From Cavia porcellus (lineage: Eukaryota; Chordata; Mammalia; Rodentia; Caviidae), in the NCBI RefSeq assembly GCF_034190915.1, contig NW_026947490.1, positions 67,507,494 through 67,571,493 of the forward strand: 64,000 nucleotides of DNA. Reading direction: 5' to 3'. The position numbers and the translations under genes were made by a program. Within the stretch, counting starts at the first letter, position 1, and the number at the start of each line of letters is the position of its first letter. The notes beneath the pieces are model-generated. The model worked only from the letters and a program-made list of their open reading frames with translations, ran no database searches and was not told where the DNA came from. This document shows positions 24,109-35,999 of this stretch, piece after piece.

Positions 24109-24609
24109 TGCTCTGGGCAGTGGACACAACACCAAAGGTAAAAGGAGAAAAATCACGTGTGTGTGTTAGACAGTCGTGGTAACGTACATAAGATTCACTG
24201 GAGACAAGAGGGACAGGTGAGAAAATAACTCCATCCAGAAGTCATCAGGCAGGAGGCACTATGTCAGCACGGCAGGAAATGGGGACTCCTGCGGGATGTG
24301 GGGAAACACTCTGATCATTTTGCCAGCAGGTAGGAGCCTGCCAACCACTAGGCCTGTACTGCAGCCCTAGCAAAGGCAATGCCAAGGAGCGAGCGCTCTG
24401 GAAAAGCTCTCAGAGGTGAAGTGGCCCCAGCTGGAGGCTGGAGGGGCTGCAGATCCCTCGAGAAGCAAAGACCAGTGCTGAGGTCTCGATGCTGCACAGC
24501 TGCGTGGACCATGATACGAATGATGAAAACGCAGGGGCAGTGAACTTCGGGGTCTGTGTTGTGTTTTATTTTGGAGGTGTATAAAAATCAGATTCCTATA
24601 CTAGTATAA
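24109..24609. other. Unassigned intergenic DNA
   Basis: Nothing recognised. Confidence 0.4.
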
Positions 24610-24745
24610 GCAATTCATATCAGAAATACAAATGACCAACACACATTTTAGAAGGTGTTGTATGTTGTTCATAGTTATAGAAATGGGTATTAAATCAAGA
24701 TATTTTCTACCTCTCAGATTGGCAAAAAATTTAATTATTAATATG
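24610..24745 (+). mobile_element. Ancient LINE-1 fragment
   Basis: 'tatcagaaatacaaatgacc' and 'acctctcagattggcaaaaa' match the late ORF2 segment of old mammalian LINE-1. It is in the same orientation as the piece at 25.74 kb, so both may derive from one insertion. Confidence 0.6.
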
Positions 24746-25294
24746 CAACCTTAGCCCTGATGTAATGATACCAAGTTCTCACACCCTCTGGGCAGGTCAA
24801 CAAGTGCGTAAAACCACTGGCCCGAGTCAGCCTGAGTTCTCTGTGGAGAAGGACCAGGAGCACTCAGAGACAGGGAAGAAAGGGCTTGTGGCGGGACCTC
24901 ACTGAGCAGTCCCACGGAGTGCACCTGTGAGCTGAGCCCCAGGGAGGCCAGAACTGGAGGAGCCCAGGACCTAACTCCCAGCGAGGACAGGTACTGCAGG
25001 AGGCCCAGAGGTGATGGGATTCTGAAGTCTAAGAGCTGGGAAAGATGGGGATCCCAGGTCTGGAAAATAGCCAATTCTCTCTTCCTCAGCCTCTTGTTCT
25101 AGCCAGGCCTGTGCGGAGCTGGATGGCGCCTGTGTGCCCCAATGACAGCGGATCCCCTGCTCATCCTGCTGCTTCCAGTCTTGTCTCTTCCAGAAGCTCC
25201 TTGCACATGCGCCTGGCAACATTGCTCTCCCAGCGATCTGGGGTCCCTTCATACAGTGAGTTCACACAGTAAGCTAGTTACTCCACTGGCATCA

Positions 25295-25328
25295 CGTATG
25301 CACACACACACACACATGCGCGCGCGTC
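25295..25328 (+). repeat. CA/CG dinucleotide tract
   Basis: 'cgtatgcacacacacacaca' followed by 'catgcgcgcgcg': short alternating purine-pyrimidine run with CpG. Confidence 0.85.
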
Positions 25329-25739
25329 ACTTCTTAGTAGGGCACCCATAACCTCTCCTCATAGAGACCAGAAGCCTTCTCCTCACCTCTACCCTACCTG
25401 GATTGTGAGGACCAAATGCATCTCTACTTACCAACACATGTTCCTGTAGGGACAAAATTCACCCACTGGCCTGGGGGGAAAAGTTCACACATAGTTCTCA
25501 TGTCATGCATGAAAATGCCATGCACTGCATGGTAATGTTTTGATCAGAGGCTGCATGCATGCTGAGAGTCCCATAGCCCTGTGTTACAGGGACACTGGGA
25601 CCATTTAGTTCATCAGGTGTATTCTAGGATTCTCACACAGCTAGATCACTGAGCGGCACATTTCTCACCATGCATCTCCATTGTTAAGCAATATATAACC
25701 ATACAAAGTAAATATTTAAATATTTCACATGTATGTAAT

Positions 25740-26225
25740 ATCACATCTTAAATATATGTTTCTATAATGCAATTTTACTTCTAGGAATAAATTCTACATA
25801 AATAGTCAAATGGGTATGAACTACATGCACCATGCACTGAGTGTAGAATTGCTTATACTTCATTGAAAACAAATATCCAGGGCTGGGGATTTAGCTCAGC
25901 GGCATAAGCACCTGCCTTGCAAGCAGGCAGTCGTGAGTTCGATCCCTGGTACCGATAAAAGGGAAAAAGAAAAAAAAAAAAAAAAAAAAAAAACAAATAT
26001 CCATAAGTAGGGGATTGATCAAATAAATACTGTTCCTTGCTAAACATAATGGAATACCATACAGCCACTAAAAATGATAGTATATGTATTTAGTGGAAAG
26101 ATACAACGTTAAGAATAAAAATTTACAATATTAAGGAGACCAAATGCAGACTATTAAACAAGCTAAACAGTAGGATCCCGTTGCTGTAAAACTATATGCA
26201 CACATCTACTAAAGAATGCAAATGT
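25740..26225 (+). mobile_element. Ancient LINE-1 3' end, split by an ID
   Basis: 'gcaattttacttctaggaat' (25769), 'gggattgatcaaataaatac', 'taatggaataccatacagcc' and 'aggatcccgttgctgtaaaa' give the order of an old (L1M-type) ORF2 end and 3' UTR. The ID at 25880-25989 interrupts it. Strongly degraded. Confidence 0.75.
25880..25989 (+). mobile_element. Young ID SINE with target-site duplication
   Basis: Intact ID: A box 'tagctcagcggcataagc', B box 'gagttcgatccctggtac', then 'cgataaaa' and an A-rich tail. Flanked by 14-bp duplications 'aaaacaaatatcca' at 25866-25879 and 25990-26003. The intact Pol III boxes and perfect duplication indicate a recent insertion. Confidence 0.95.
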
Positions 26226-26344
26226 TTAGCTTGGCTCAGTTCCCAGCACGTCTTGCCCCAGAAACAGAACAATTTAAATTGACAGATAAGAAAAGCACCA
26301 ACAGCTCTAGATGATATCATTATGTGATTTTCACTTCATAGTGA

Positions 26345-26416
26345 ATCTTTTACCTTTTGGTCTTACTTAGGATCTTTTACCTTTGGTCTTACTTACTTTT
26401 ACCTTGTTTGTCTTAC
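26345..26416 (+). repeat. Tandem repeat, ~25-bp unit, three copies
   Basis: Successive units of the form 'tcttttacctttggtcttac' with small length changes, third copy diverged. Confidence 0.8.
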
Positions 26417-28639
26417 GAGCGCTTTTTTCTTTAATGCAAGGGAACAGTGCAAATCCTCAAAAATGCACAATCTAGCAACCCTTGCAAAAGAAATAAACAT
26501 AAATATGATGACCTATGAAATACTTAGCACATTTAGAGTTAGCTATATTTTTAAAGTTAAAAAGAAAATATTTATAAATTCTGAATTTCTCCTCGTAGTC
26601 CTGGCATAGCTATCAGTACTTTCTACTTTTCTGTTTTTTGGTCAAAATAAATCTATTTCATTCTACTTGAAATCTACAGCAGTGTCCTTACCTCATCTTT
26701 CTCCTTATAAAGAGCTTTTCAGTCTCCCGTGGACCTCCAACCTCCCAATTTTTTCCTCTGCTCATTTTCTGTATTATTTATAAAAAAATCCCAGTAACAT
26801 ATCTTGTCCCTTTGATTTCCTCCCGCAGTTGCCTAAAGAATTTATCTTAGACTTTAGAGAAGGCTAAATTATATCAGTAAGACTTTGGTCTGAGCTCTGT
26901 TATTTTGACTTTCTGACCCGCTCTGTACCCTGTGATATATAAAGTAGCAACCACTTCCACAGTGAACAACTGTATTTGTTCACCAGAAATTCTTTCTGTC
27001 CCTCAGCCTCCTTCCTTTTTGGTTTGCTAATGGCATGCATTTTGAAAGTTTGAAAAACTGCCTGGCATGGTTTAAGTTTAATGGGAGCATTTAAACACAC
27101 TTTCCCTGCAAAGCTTATCAGTTAGTTACTTAACCTTTATGAATAGGTTAAATATTTTCCACACTATTTATATAAACACGATACCTGGTTTCAGGTTAAA
27201 CCTAACAGAAAGGAAGTTATTCTTTCCTTAAATTACTCCCATTTCTTTTCGTTTGTTTTTATCGTCTTTTTTTTTTTTTTTTTTCTTTTTACGACCACTT
27301 GACTAGGAAAAAAATTCACAAGGCAAAAGTGGAAATGTCACTTTATAAATACAAGACTCGAGCCGTCCGTTCCCGTTGTCCTTTTTTTAAGTAAAGAAAA
27401 AGTAACCTTTCCTTCAGGATGTGTGCTTTGGCCGCGGAGCTGAGATCTCAAATCAAAGTCAGAGGGCTGTGTCAGGTTAAAAATAAAGTCTTGGAAGTGA
27501 AACAATCCAAGCGTTGAGCTCACAGTGATGATGCCGAAGTCCGCGATGCACGGAGAGCATCCCGGCTCCTGGGCTCTCCACAAAGCCCTCCTTGTTTCCG
27601 CTTTTCCCAGAGGCTCCCCGCACACACGCCCTGCACCCCCTGCCAATGGGGACTGCTCCCTAAGTGCTCCATTCATGCCTACCTGCTGTATTTATTCATT
27701 TTTCAACCCACAGTGGCATATTGGATATATATTCCTGGAAATAAGCTGAAATCCATTCAGTAGGCTTTCAGCTCATTTCTCATACACCTCTCTGTCCCAG
27801 GAGCCAGCCCGAAAGGCTGAGCCCTCCTCCCACAGCAAGGTCTGCCATCAGATGCGTGGGACATAGTAGCCCTGCAGGCCAGTCCACAGGATTTTAAACA
27901 GCAGCCAGCCCTGCGCTTTGCCTTCCACTCTTAGTAAGAAGCGGCCCCTGGCCATGGCACTGCCCAGATGATTCAATCCTGTGCCGGCTGCTCTCGCTGT
28001 GTCTCCTAGATTCAGAATGGGAGATGGGAACTGCACTTGGCTGCAGGGATCCTGTGAGCTGGGGAGCACCTATAAGCAAGCAGGCAGTTGAGAAAAGGGG
28101 TCACCAGCTGGCAGGCTGAGCACTAACACCGCTGTGAGGCAGGATGACATTTAGAGGGAGGAGGTCCAGCCATGGCAGCTCTGGGGCCACCCTGCGTCCA
28201 GCACTTTTCGTTTCTAAGTGAAATTGCCCCATCTTCAATAAACAGGAAAAGGAAACACCTACAGAAGTATCCACAGTTTCTAACAGGAAGTAAACTAAAA
28301 GGTAAACATTCTATCCATTAGTGTTTTTATCTTAAAAAGTTCTATTTAAGAAAGATAAGGAGTCAAGCATTTCACTGTGCCTATAAAATCAAAGGTGTCC
28401 CTCGACAGCAAAGGCAGGCTGTGAAGTGCTTGGAGGAGAAACAGGCCACCTTCCATCTGGGAGAGTGTGGACTCTTCGGGAGGATTCCGGGGACATTAGG
28501 AGACAAACAAACTACCCAGTGGAGGGGCAATCAGAGAGGGCCGTCTGGACCACTGCATCAGTGTCTCCCAGTGTAAGCTCCAGCTTGGGGGTTCAGAGAC
28601 CTGCGTTCCAGGACCTCATTTCCTGACTCTCCAAAGGGA
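26417..28639. other. Unassigned, SINE-poor block
   Basis: Apart from a poly-T run near 27269, no element was recognised over 2.2 kb. The stretch 27400-27720 has mixed composition and could be conserved non-coding sequence. No exon seen. Confidence 0.4.
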
Positions 28640-29225
28640 GTAAATTGTTTGCAGTTTTTATTTTTGGTAGTCTGTGTTTGCATTACATAATGTTTGACTG
28701 CATTCCTCATGAGAAGTTGGCCACGTTCGTGACACATTTTCAGTCTTGTTTCATTCCATTTCCCTCCCTCTCCCCTCCTCCCTTCTCTTGGTTCCTTCTC
28801 ATTTGCAAAAGATCTAGCTCCCTACTTCATCTGGTCTATCTTTTATTCTGCTCTTTATATTTCTTTTTCTGGCCATGTCCTATGTAGCTGTGTGTCTGAT
28901 TTATTTCACTTAACGTTATGGTCTCAATAACTCAAATGTGTCCTGCTTTATGGCACGGTAGTACTCTGTTGCGTGTAAACACCACATTTTCCTTTTCCAT
29001 CCACTTGTTGAAGGTCATGTAAGCCATCCCAAAGATTTAACTGGTATGAATTGTGTTGCTGTGTACATGGTTACGCATTTTTCACTGTACCATGATATCT
29101 TTAACTCTTTGGGAAAGACATAAAGGAATAGCTAGGTTAAATGGAATTTCTGGCTTTAGCTTTTTGAGGACTCTCCATACTGATTTCTGTAGCGGTTATG
29201 CTAATTTACATTCATAGCAAATCAT
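28640..29225 (-). mobile_element. LINE-1, end of ORF2 and 3' UTR
   Basis: Read on the minus strand this is the LINE-1 3' end. Plus-strand landmarks are 'ttttctggccatgtcctatg', 'accacattttccttttccat', 'tccacttgttgaaggtc' and 'tttttgaggactctccatac'. Truncated inside ORF2 on the 29225 side; no intact frame. Confidence 0.85.
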
Positions 29226-29461
29226 TTTTAAATAAACTACCAGAGAGGGCCAAGTGGTAAAACAGAAAAAGCTGATGCTTTCCATGTAGCAGGTAAATGA
29301 CCAATTGTAGAAAGGAAATAATCCACAGACAGTGCCAGGGAAAGGGCTCACGCCTAGTCTTGTGAGATGCCTACTGTCTTGATCAGTGTAACAGCAGCCA
29401 TAGGATATCGATACCTATGGAGTATCCCCATGCACTGTAGATCTAGTAGATGGAACTCATT

Positions 29462-29640
29462 TCATACTTAACAGTGCGGTATGGGTACTCATACTGAGCA
29501 TTCTCACTACCCAGGAGGGAAAACTGGAGCCCAGCGAGGCCCACTCACTTCCCAAAGCCCCACAGTGGCAAGTGATGGAAGCCAAATCCAAATCCACACA
29601 GCGGACCCCTCTGCTGATTCCGGGCCACTTCCCCAGGGGC
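29462..29640 (+). mobile_element. MIR SINE
   Basis: The core order fits MIR: 'ggagggaaaactggagccca', then 'cttcccaaagccccacag' and 'ggaagccaaatccaaatcc'. Ancient mammalian tRNA-derived SINE. Confidence 0.65.
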
Positions 29641-29924
29641 CTCCAAATGGCAATGGGTAAACCTTGGTGGACGAGACTTTCGTGCTGTCAAAAACAAGGC
29701 TCACTGCCACGCGCATCTCTCTGATAATGCCACCTTGATCATTCACACCTCCTCCTTTGCCTTATACCTGATTTTTGTGTGCTGAATTTCAGGCAGTGCC
29801 TGTGGACACCTCCGCACCTCCAAGAGCAGCTGAAGGAAACCAAGGGTGTGTGCACTAGAAAACTGATCAAATCCCTGAGCCTAGTTTGTTTTCACAGTTA
29901 TGCGTATGTTGCTTCATGAGATAC

Positions 29925-30020
29925 CCATAGTGACAGGAATTCCATCTTACGGTGAGGAAACCGAGACAGAGGACAGAACCTGCTTGATGTAAGTGCTCCA
30001 GTCTGACAGTCTCACTTTAG
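29925..30020 (+). mobile_element. MIR SINE fragment
   Basis: 'ggaattccatcttacggtga' plus 'ggaaaccgagacagagg' is the diagnostic MIR middle. Confidence 0.6.
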
Positions 30021-30186
30021 TCGCCTCTTCTTTTGGCAGCTGGTGGCAGAGGTGTCAGAGAGGGTCCAGAGCTCTAAGTCAGATCTTTACCACACTGCAT
30101 TGCTGGAGAAGAAGCTCTGGGCATTTCAGCCTCCTACAGGCCTCTTCTTCCCTTTAAGAAGAGTAAATAAACTTCCAATTCAATGC

Positions 30187-30280
30187 CAAGGCTATAGCTC
30201 AGTGGTAGAGCCTTTGCCAGCACACACAACACCCCACATTTGATCACCAACAGCTCACAGAAAGAACACACGCACACACA
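30187..30280 (+). mobile_element. ID SINE, older type
   Basis: 'aaggctatagctcagtggta' holds a good A box; 'acatttgatcaccaacagc' is a worn B-box region; CA-rich tail. Confidence 0.75.
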
Positions 30281-30299
30281 ATGAAGTGCGGCCAAAAAA

Positions 30300-30480
30300 A
30301 ATAAGATACAGTGAGCATTTAATTTTTCTTGGTTTATGAGAATAGAAAATGCAACACCACTGATCCCCATCAGAATACTTTCCCTCTCTTCCCATCCCTT
30401 TTGCCACTTTCTGAAGGACCTCTAGAAGCCTTTTCATGAGGATTTTCACAAGGTATTTATTATCAACATCCAGCAAAGGC
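30300..30480 (-). pseudogene. Mariner transposase C-terminal relic, minus copy
   Basis: On the minus strand 'ctcatgaaaaggcttctaga' followed by 'ccttcagaaagtggcaaaag' aligns with the same segment of the plus copies at 30.5-30.9 and 36.0-36.3 kb. It encodes the degraded C-terminal end of a Tc1/mariner transposase. It lies head to head with the next copy. Confidence 0.6.
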
Positions 30481-30485
30481 TGCTG

Positions 30486-30870
30486 TCAAGTCATGGTGCA
30501 CCCTCAGCCCCTTACTCACCAAATCCAGTGCCACACAACTTCTGACTCTTCCTCAAAGTCAAAATGACCATGAAAGGTAAGTATTTACCTCAGAATGCCT
30601 CAGAATGCTGAGGAAGCCAGGACAATGCAGATAAAGACCCTTGTGAGAGACAACTTCCAGGGCTGGGGATTTAGCTCAGCAGCATAAGTACCTGTCTGGC
30701 AAGGGTGAGGTCATGAGTTTGATCCCTGGTACAAAAACAAAAAAAGATGGTTTCTGGAACTGCTTCAGAAAGTAGCAAAAAAAATGGACAAGTGTATTGA
30801 AAGTAAGAGGGCTTACTGGCAATGTGTGTTTTACCGTAAAATTTTATTTTTAATTTAGACGTTCACTGTC
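30486..30870 (+). pseudogene. Mariner transposase C-terminal relic, split by an ID
   Basis: The frame starting at 30510 reads PYSPNPVPHNF, stop, LFLKVKMTMKGK. This corresponds to the mariner block around the third catalytic aspartate (usual form SPDLAPCD), here lost. Downstream, 'aactgcttcagaaagtagca' resumes after the ID at 30660-30746. Stops and shifts show it is dead. Confidence 0.75.
30660..30746 (+). mobile_element. ID SINE inside the mariner relic
   Basis: 'gggctggggatttagctcag' to 'tgagtttgatccctggtaca', with an A-rich tail. The homologous position in the 36-kb mariner copy has no insertion ('acttccagaactgcttcag' is continuous there), which fixes the insertion point between 'cttccag' and 'aactgc'. 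A clear target duplication is not visible. Confidence 0.9.
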
Positions 30871-31689
30871 TTTTTCATCACACCTGGGGTGTATTTATAT
30901 ATGTACATGTATACACACATTTATAATTCACGGCTACACGGGTATAGAGACCAATATGTTAGTATAATAGTATTATATATTAAAACATTTTCATTGATGT
31001 AACACTTCAGTTTTTTCTTATGCTCTCAAAAGCTATTAGAGTATGAACACTGGCCACTGCAGACGATCGGGGGTCATTGGAGCTGCAGATCCTGGTGGAG
31101 ACGTACGCCGTGACTGCAGCTTGCACATGCCTGTATTTGGGGTGTTCTGTTGCCTCATTATCTCAAGGAAAGGTTAGCGCAAGAAACAATGAAGATCCCC
31201 AGCTGCACAGGGTGTGAGGCAAAAGCACAGAAAGAGCCCAAGTACTCATGATTACTCACACGCCTCCAGAACACCACCCATGCTGCCTGTGTGAGACACG
31301 GGCTTGTGCAGTGGCCCAAATGGGTGGCTTGACAGGGAACGGCGGAACCTGGGTGCTGTCACCCACCACACAGCCTTAGGCAAGTCTGTGTGTGATATGA
31401 CAAAGGTCCATAACTCTCAAGGCAGCTGAGCCTCTGTGGAGTGATAGAGACCCACGCTTAGCTCAGTGTGTAGCGCAAGGTGGATGCCAGGTGACACCAG
31501 CCAAACACTACCATCACCCCATCCTTGTGATCAGGGCCACTCCACAATGACTGGTGTCACTACTACTATCCATGAAGGCGATAGATTAGAGTGTGCCAAC
31601 TCAGAATTTACATGGAAAACCCAAGAGGCCCAGTCAAACTTGCACCAGCTCAGGGGCAGGACGTAACGCTTGACTCCTGTGTGACTCAA

Positions 31690-31763
31690 TCTCTCCCATA
31701 TTGGGGGTCAAACCCAGGACCATGTGCATGCTAAGCATACATGCTACCGAGCTACTGAATTGG
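31690..31763 (-). mobile_element. ID SINE relic
   Basis: Plus-strand landmarks 'gggggtcaaacccaggacca', 'tgctaagcatacatgctacc' and 'gagctactgaattgg' are the reverse complement of an ID. Confidence 0.7.
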
Positions 31764-33590
31764 TTCTTAAAATGATCAGTGGATGATACAAGTAATAACA
31801 AAGCACACGAGCAATCAGGACAACAAGGGAAAGTCCAGACAACAAAGCCACTGATTAAAGCAACTATAAAAGTAATTCTGTCTGTGACAGACACAGGTGA
31901 GTATGACATCAATGAGAATAACTGCACCCCCAAAACAAAGTTATATAAACGAGAACCAGAATCAGTGCAATGAGACCTAAATTCCTTTCTGTCAAACTGA
32001 GGGAAACCACTTACATCCAAAGCCCAGCCAGAAAGTTTTCTCCAGAAGTGAGGAAAGAAGGAAGTTGAATTAGTTGTTCACATATTTGAAGTGCTAGAAG
32101 TAGGTGCTGATGAGAATGAGCAGCACACTGAGAGGGAAGTCATTCAAACGATCGCAGTAAAATGAGAGGAAAGCCAAAGTTATAGAACTGCCCAGGGAAC
32201 TACAAAAAGCTTGAAGAAAGTACTCACGCCTTGGGAAGCGAAAGATAACCTTGAACAGTTGAAAGAGGCATTTAGAGAGGACTGGGACTCACGATGGGAA
32301 GCGGCTCAGGGATAAAAGCAGTCAGTCAATAAATAGGGTAAGAAATCTCAGTGACTCAAAACATTCAAAGCGTACGCTCCTGGTCTCTTGGGAAATAGCT
32401 CCTTTCCACGAGAAGGGAGACGCGATCAGCACTTAGCTGGAGGTGAGAGGTGCCTTGGAGTTTGTCAGGAACCCCTTTCTGCTGCTGCTGCTTTCACACC
32501 TGAGATGGGAAACTGTGCTTGGTTATAAAGTAAAGAAATGGAGAGGAAGCATAATACCAAGCAGGCTAGAATAGTGGGCAATCAGAAAAATGTGAAGGAA
32601 AAGCCCGGACCTGGAGGTGCCCGAGATAGTAACATATTCTTGGAAAGGCTTCTGTTAACGAAAGGGAACATGAGAGTCAGCAGCCGTGGGCCACTCCTGG
32701 GGGCCGGCACTGACTGGAGGGAGAAGTCCCGTGCCTGGGCACAGGAGCAGCTGCCCCTGGAGGGGTCTTGAAGAATGGCATCTCTGTCACTTGTCAGCCC
32801 CACCCCAAGTGGATAAGAAGAACATGGATAAGAAGGAAGTCTCATGGAATCAGCAGGAAGGAAGGGAAGGCAGGCACCCCACTGTTCGTGTAGGCACATG
32901 CACCCCCACATGTGGGAGTCATTCCCGGCCCTGAGAAGCACCTCTCCCCAACCTGGTCCTGGTATCCAATGTGCTCCGCTAAACTGCTACCCTTGCCTCC
33001 TTAGTCTCCTTCTGTGTACCCACCCACCTGGCTCCCCCCACAGAAATGCACCCTCAGGCCACTCTGCCTGCCCCAGGGCATCTCAGCCTCAATCTGCTCT
33101 AGCAGCCTCCCTGGCTTCCTCTTGCCTATCCAGTCCACACCAAGCCACGGCCAGGTCCTGCCTGCAAGAGAACAGTGCCTTTTCATGTTGTAAGCACTGT
33201 TTCAAAAAATTACAAAACAAATGTGTATCTTCTCCAAAGCCTCAGATATTTGTAATCTGGCCCTTTTCAGGAAGAAAGGAGGTTGACCTGTGGGCCCCCA
33301 CCCCATTCTTCCCCTCCATACCTACAGAACCAGAGTGGTCTTCCCACATCCACCAGACATTCCCGTGCTGTTCGCCGGCATCCTGCAACACCTGGCTCAG
33401 CCGAAGCTGGCCACATTGTCCCGTCTTCCAGGCTTTGCATGGGGTCAGCCCTGTCATTGGAAAATTACAAATAGATGCCATTATTAAATCATAAATCATA
33501 CTTATTATTGCATTTCATTTGTTACCAAAGGTGACTTTATTTCATTCATATCAGTCTTTTTAGACCTGTTTTCTTATTTTGGGAGAGGTC
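31764..33590. other. Unassigned intergenic DNA
   Basis: Contains the longest open frame of the window, 216 codons at 32844-33494 (+). It is rich in Ser, Pro, Cys and His, has no known domain, and overlaps a short DNA-transposon-like scrap near 33230-33275. I do not call it a gene. Nothing else recognised. Confidence 0.45.
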
Positions 33591-33595
33591 TGGCC

Positions 33596-33725
33596 TTGTC
33601 TTGTTTGTTTTGTTTCGTTTTGTTTCGTTTTGTTTTGTTTTGTTTTGTTTTGTTTTGTTTTGCAGTACTGGAGACAGAACCCAGGGCCTCGGCAGGCTAT
33701 ACACACACTCTCCTACTGAATCTGA
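33596..33725 (-). mobile_element. ID SINE relic with (TTTTG)n tail
   Basis: 'gcagtactggagacagaacc' and 'cagggcctcggcaggctata' are a reverse-complement ID body. Its tail has become a TTTTG/TTTCG pentanucleotide repeat at 33601-33662. Confidence 0.75.
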
Positions 33726-34018
33726 CTTTCTCATCCTTTTAGAGAAATTTGAACTTGGTGGTTTTTAAGCTTGTTTGCTTGTCCTGTGCTCATGTCCCGC
33801 CTAGGGGTTTTTTTTAAAGTGAAGTGCAGGAGCCAGCAATGGAGGACACACCATCTCCCCCCCCCCCCATCCCGATCTTGGAGACAGTTGCTGTTCCACA
33901 CTTCTGGCTCGGGAAGCTACTGGGATTATCAATAAACTGAGTTCCTCTGCCTTCCCTTCCATTCTTTTGTTAATCTTGAGGCAGTGGAAGCTCTTGTGAA
34001 GCTAAAAAGCAAGGTGGC

Positions 34019-34092
34019 ACTGGGAATTTAGCTCAGTGTTAAAGGTCTTCCTGGAGGCGTGAAGTCATGAGTTCAATCCCTGCTACAAAACA
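34019..34092 (+). mobile_element. ID SINE with near-perfect target duplication
   Basis: 'ctgggaatttagctcagtgt' to 'gagttcaatccctgctac'. Flanks 'aaaaagcaaggtggc' (34004-34018) and 'aaaaagcaggatggc' (about 34092-34106) are target-site duplications with two differences, so it is older than the 25.9-kb copy. Confidence 0.8.
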
Positions 34093-34315
34093 AAAAGCAG
34101 GATGGCATGTTCCTTAATTTTTCTCTAGCAAATTCTCACTCTACTGTAAAGATAAAAAGTAACAAATAATAAATTCTCTTCCTAGTCATGATTTCATTCC
34201 GACCCTCAAATCATTGTGAAGCATCCCCAGATATCTTCCCAAAGACATTATATGTATGTACAAGAACATAAACGATGTCTATTCTTTTCTTTCCTTACAG
34301 AAATGGAAGCATTTT

Positions 34316-34350
34316 ATCCTTACCATTAGGCACATCCTTACCATTAGGGA
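34316..34350 (+). repeat. 18-bp tandem duplication
   Basis: 'atccttaccattaggcac' is followed directly by 'atccttaccattaggga'. Confidence 0.9.
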
Positions 34351-34394
34351 GCTACATTTGCCTAGAAAGGAATTTTCACCCAGCAAACTTACAG

Positions 34395-34640
34395 ATGGCA
34401 CCCCAAGATAGCACACCCTACACCCTAATTCCCAGAGCTTCAGGCCCTACACAGGGAAGAGACTTTGCAGGCATGATTAGGCAGAGGCCCTCAAGAAGGA
34501 CAAATTACCTTGGATCCTCAAGTCTCGGGGTAATCACAGGGTCCCTATAAGAAAGAGGCAGAGACTGAGCCACAGAGATGGCGGAGAAGCCACGGTGCGA
34601 AGATGCTGCAGCACTGGCCTCGAAGCTGGAAGGAGTTTAG
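34395..34640 (+). mobile_element. Mammalian LTR/MLT-like relic
   Basis: 'accctacaccctaattccca', 'gagactttgcaggcatgatt', 'cctataagaaagaggcagag' and 'agccacagagatggcgg' occur in the order seen in a common ancient mammalian LTR-type repeat. Exact family not assignable here. Confidence 0.5.
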
Positions 34641-34684
34641 AGCAAGTAAGCTTTGGAGGTTGGAAAAAGCCAAGAAGTGGATTT

Positions 34685-34760
34685 TTTAACATTTGTGTGC
34701 CAAAGACCAAACCCAGGGTCTCATCCTCTCAAAGCGGTGTAAGCTGGCAACCAAGCCTTT
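34685..34760 (-). mobile_element. Possible ID SINE relic
   Basis: 'gaccaaacccagggtctcat' and the following 'gtaagctggcaacc' weakly match a reverse-complement ID. Confidence 0.35.
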
Positions 34761-35999
34761 TGCTATGACCCTTTGGAGGACGTTCCTCCAGACCATGGCA
34801 TGAAGGTGGTTAGCCCCCTTCTGAGGAGCCTGACTTAAAAGAAATGCGGACCATTTCAATGAAGTCCCAAGCAGGTGATAGTGACGGATTCACACATGCG
34901 TGTCCGGACATCCCTGCTGTCCATGGGACTGGCGGAGGCATCAGCGAGAGTAACTAAGAGCACAGCGCTTCCAGGCACTGGCAGCAGCTTGGCTGAGCAG
35001 CAGGAACGACTGCTGCTTTCTAGGTCAGGAAGGACCCACGCAGACCCGGCAAGAAGTCAGAGGGGGTCATGGGCTGTCACCTACAATTAAGGCGTTGACC
35101 TGGCGTGCTTTTGTGGTTTTTATCCTAAATCTCCATTACTCTCCACCTACAAAAATGTCTAAAATCAAAATTAATTTGCCAGGGAAAACAAAACAAACCC
35201 TAACCATACAATATTTTCTTTTATAGAGAAAGCTCCCAGAAGCAAGATCTGCAGTAATCCTGTCCGGCTGCTAAGGCAATTACCCAGGAAGGGGAGGCAG
35301 GAGAGAGGGAATGGGGACCAGGTTGTCTCCCCAGGAGAGAAAGGAGTCTCCAATGTCTTCCATAAATCTCCCCTCTGGCAATTTACAAGCCAAAAGGAGA
35401 TAAATGAGTGACAGCCCCAACATGCCTATCTCCTCAAGACTAAGCACAACTACCTGTGCAGATTATGTAACTGTGTTACTGCTCTGAGAGGAAAATCCCT
35501 GCCTTGTCCCTGTTCCTCTCCTCTGATGACTCCAAGGCAGGAGGCTTCCAGTCCTCCAAAAGAAGAGCATTGAATCTGCTGAGTTCTCAAATTAATAAGC
35601 AGAATTTTTTTTAAGAAAAACTGGAACCTCTGTCTCTCACCATGCTTGAACTTTGGACTAGTTAGCATTTCAGGTGCCTCCTGAAAAAAAAAAGAATGTC
35701 ATGGCATGCATACTTGATAAATGGAGTTTGTTCTTGTAAGAGCTACTTGCCTGAATTGTTTTCAACAGTGACTTATGCAGACTCACCAAAACACGTGGTG
35801 AATATTTAAATTTTTTAAAAAATTACTACAGTAAGACGCATCGCATTAATCCACCCCAAAATACACCTCTCTCTCTTCAAACACGTATCCCGTCATTCTT
35901 ACCACTTTCTGAGGTAGTTTTGGGAGTAATCTTTGGTGAGCATCTTTCCGAGGTATGATGACAAATATGTGCGTGTAGCTGCTGAGTGCTGTCCCACAG
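34761..35999. other. Unassigned intergenic DNA
   Basis: No gene or repeat family recognised. Confidence 0.4.

Noticed and set aside
32844..33494. Longest open frame, 216 codons, as a gene
   Set aside because: Composition is Ser/Pro/Cys-rich, there is no recognisable domain, it overlaps transposon-like sequence near 33230-33275, and other frames overlap on both strands.
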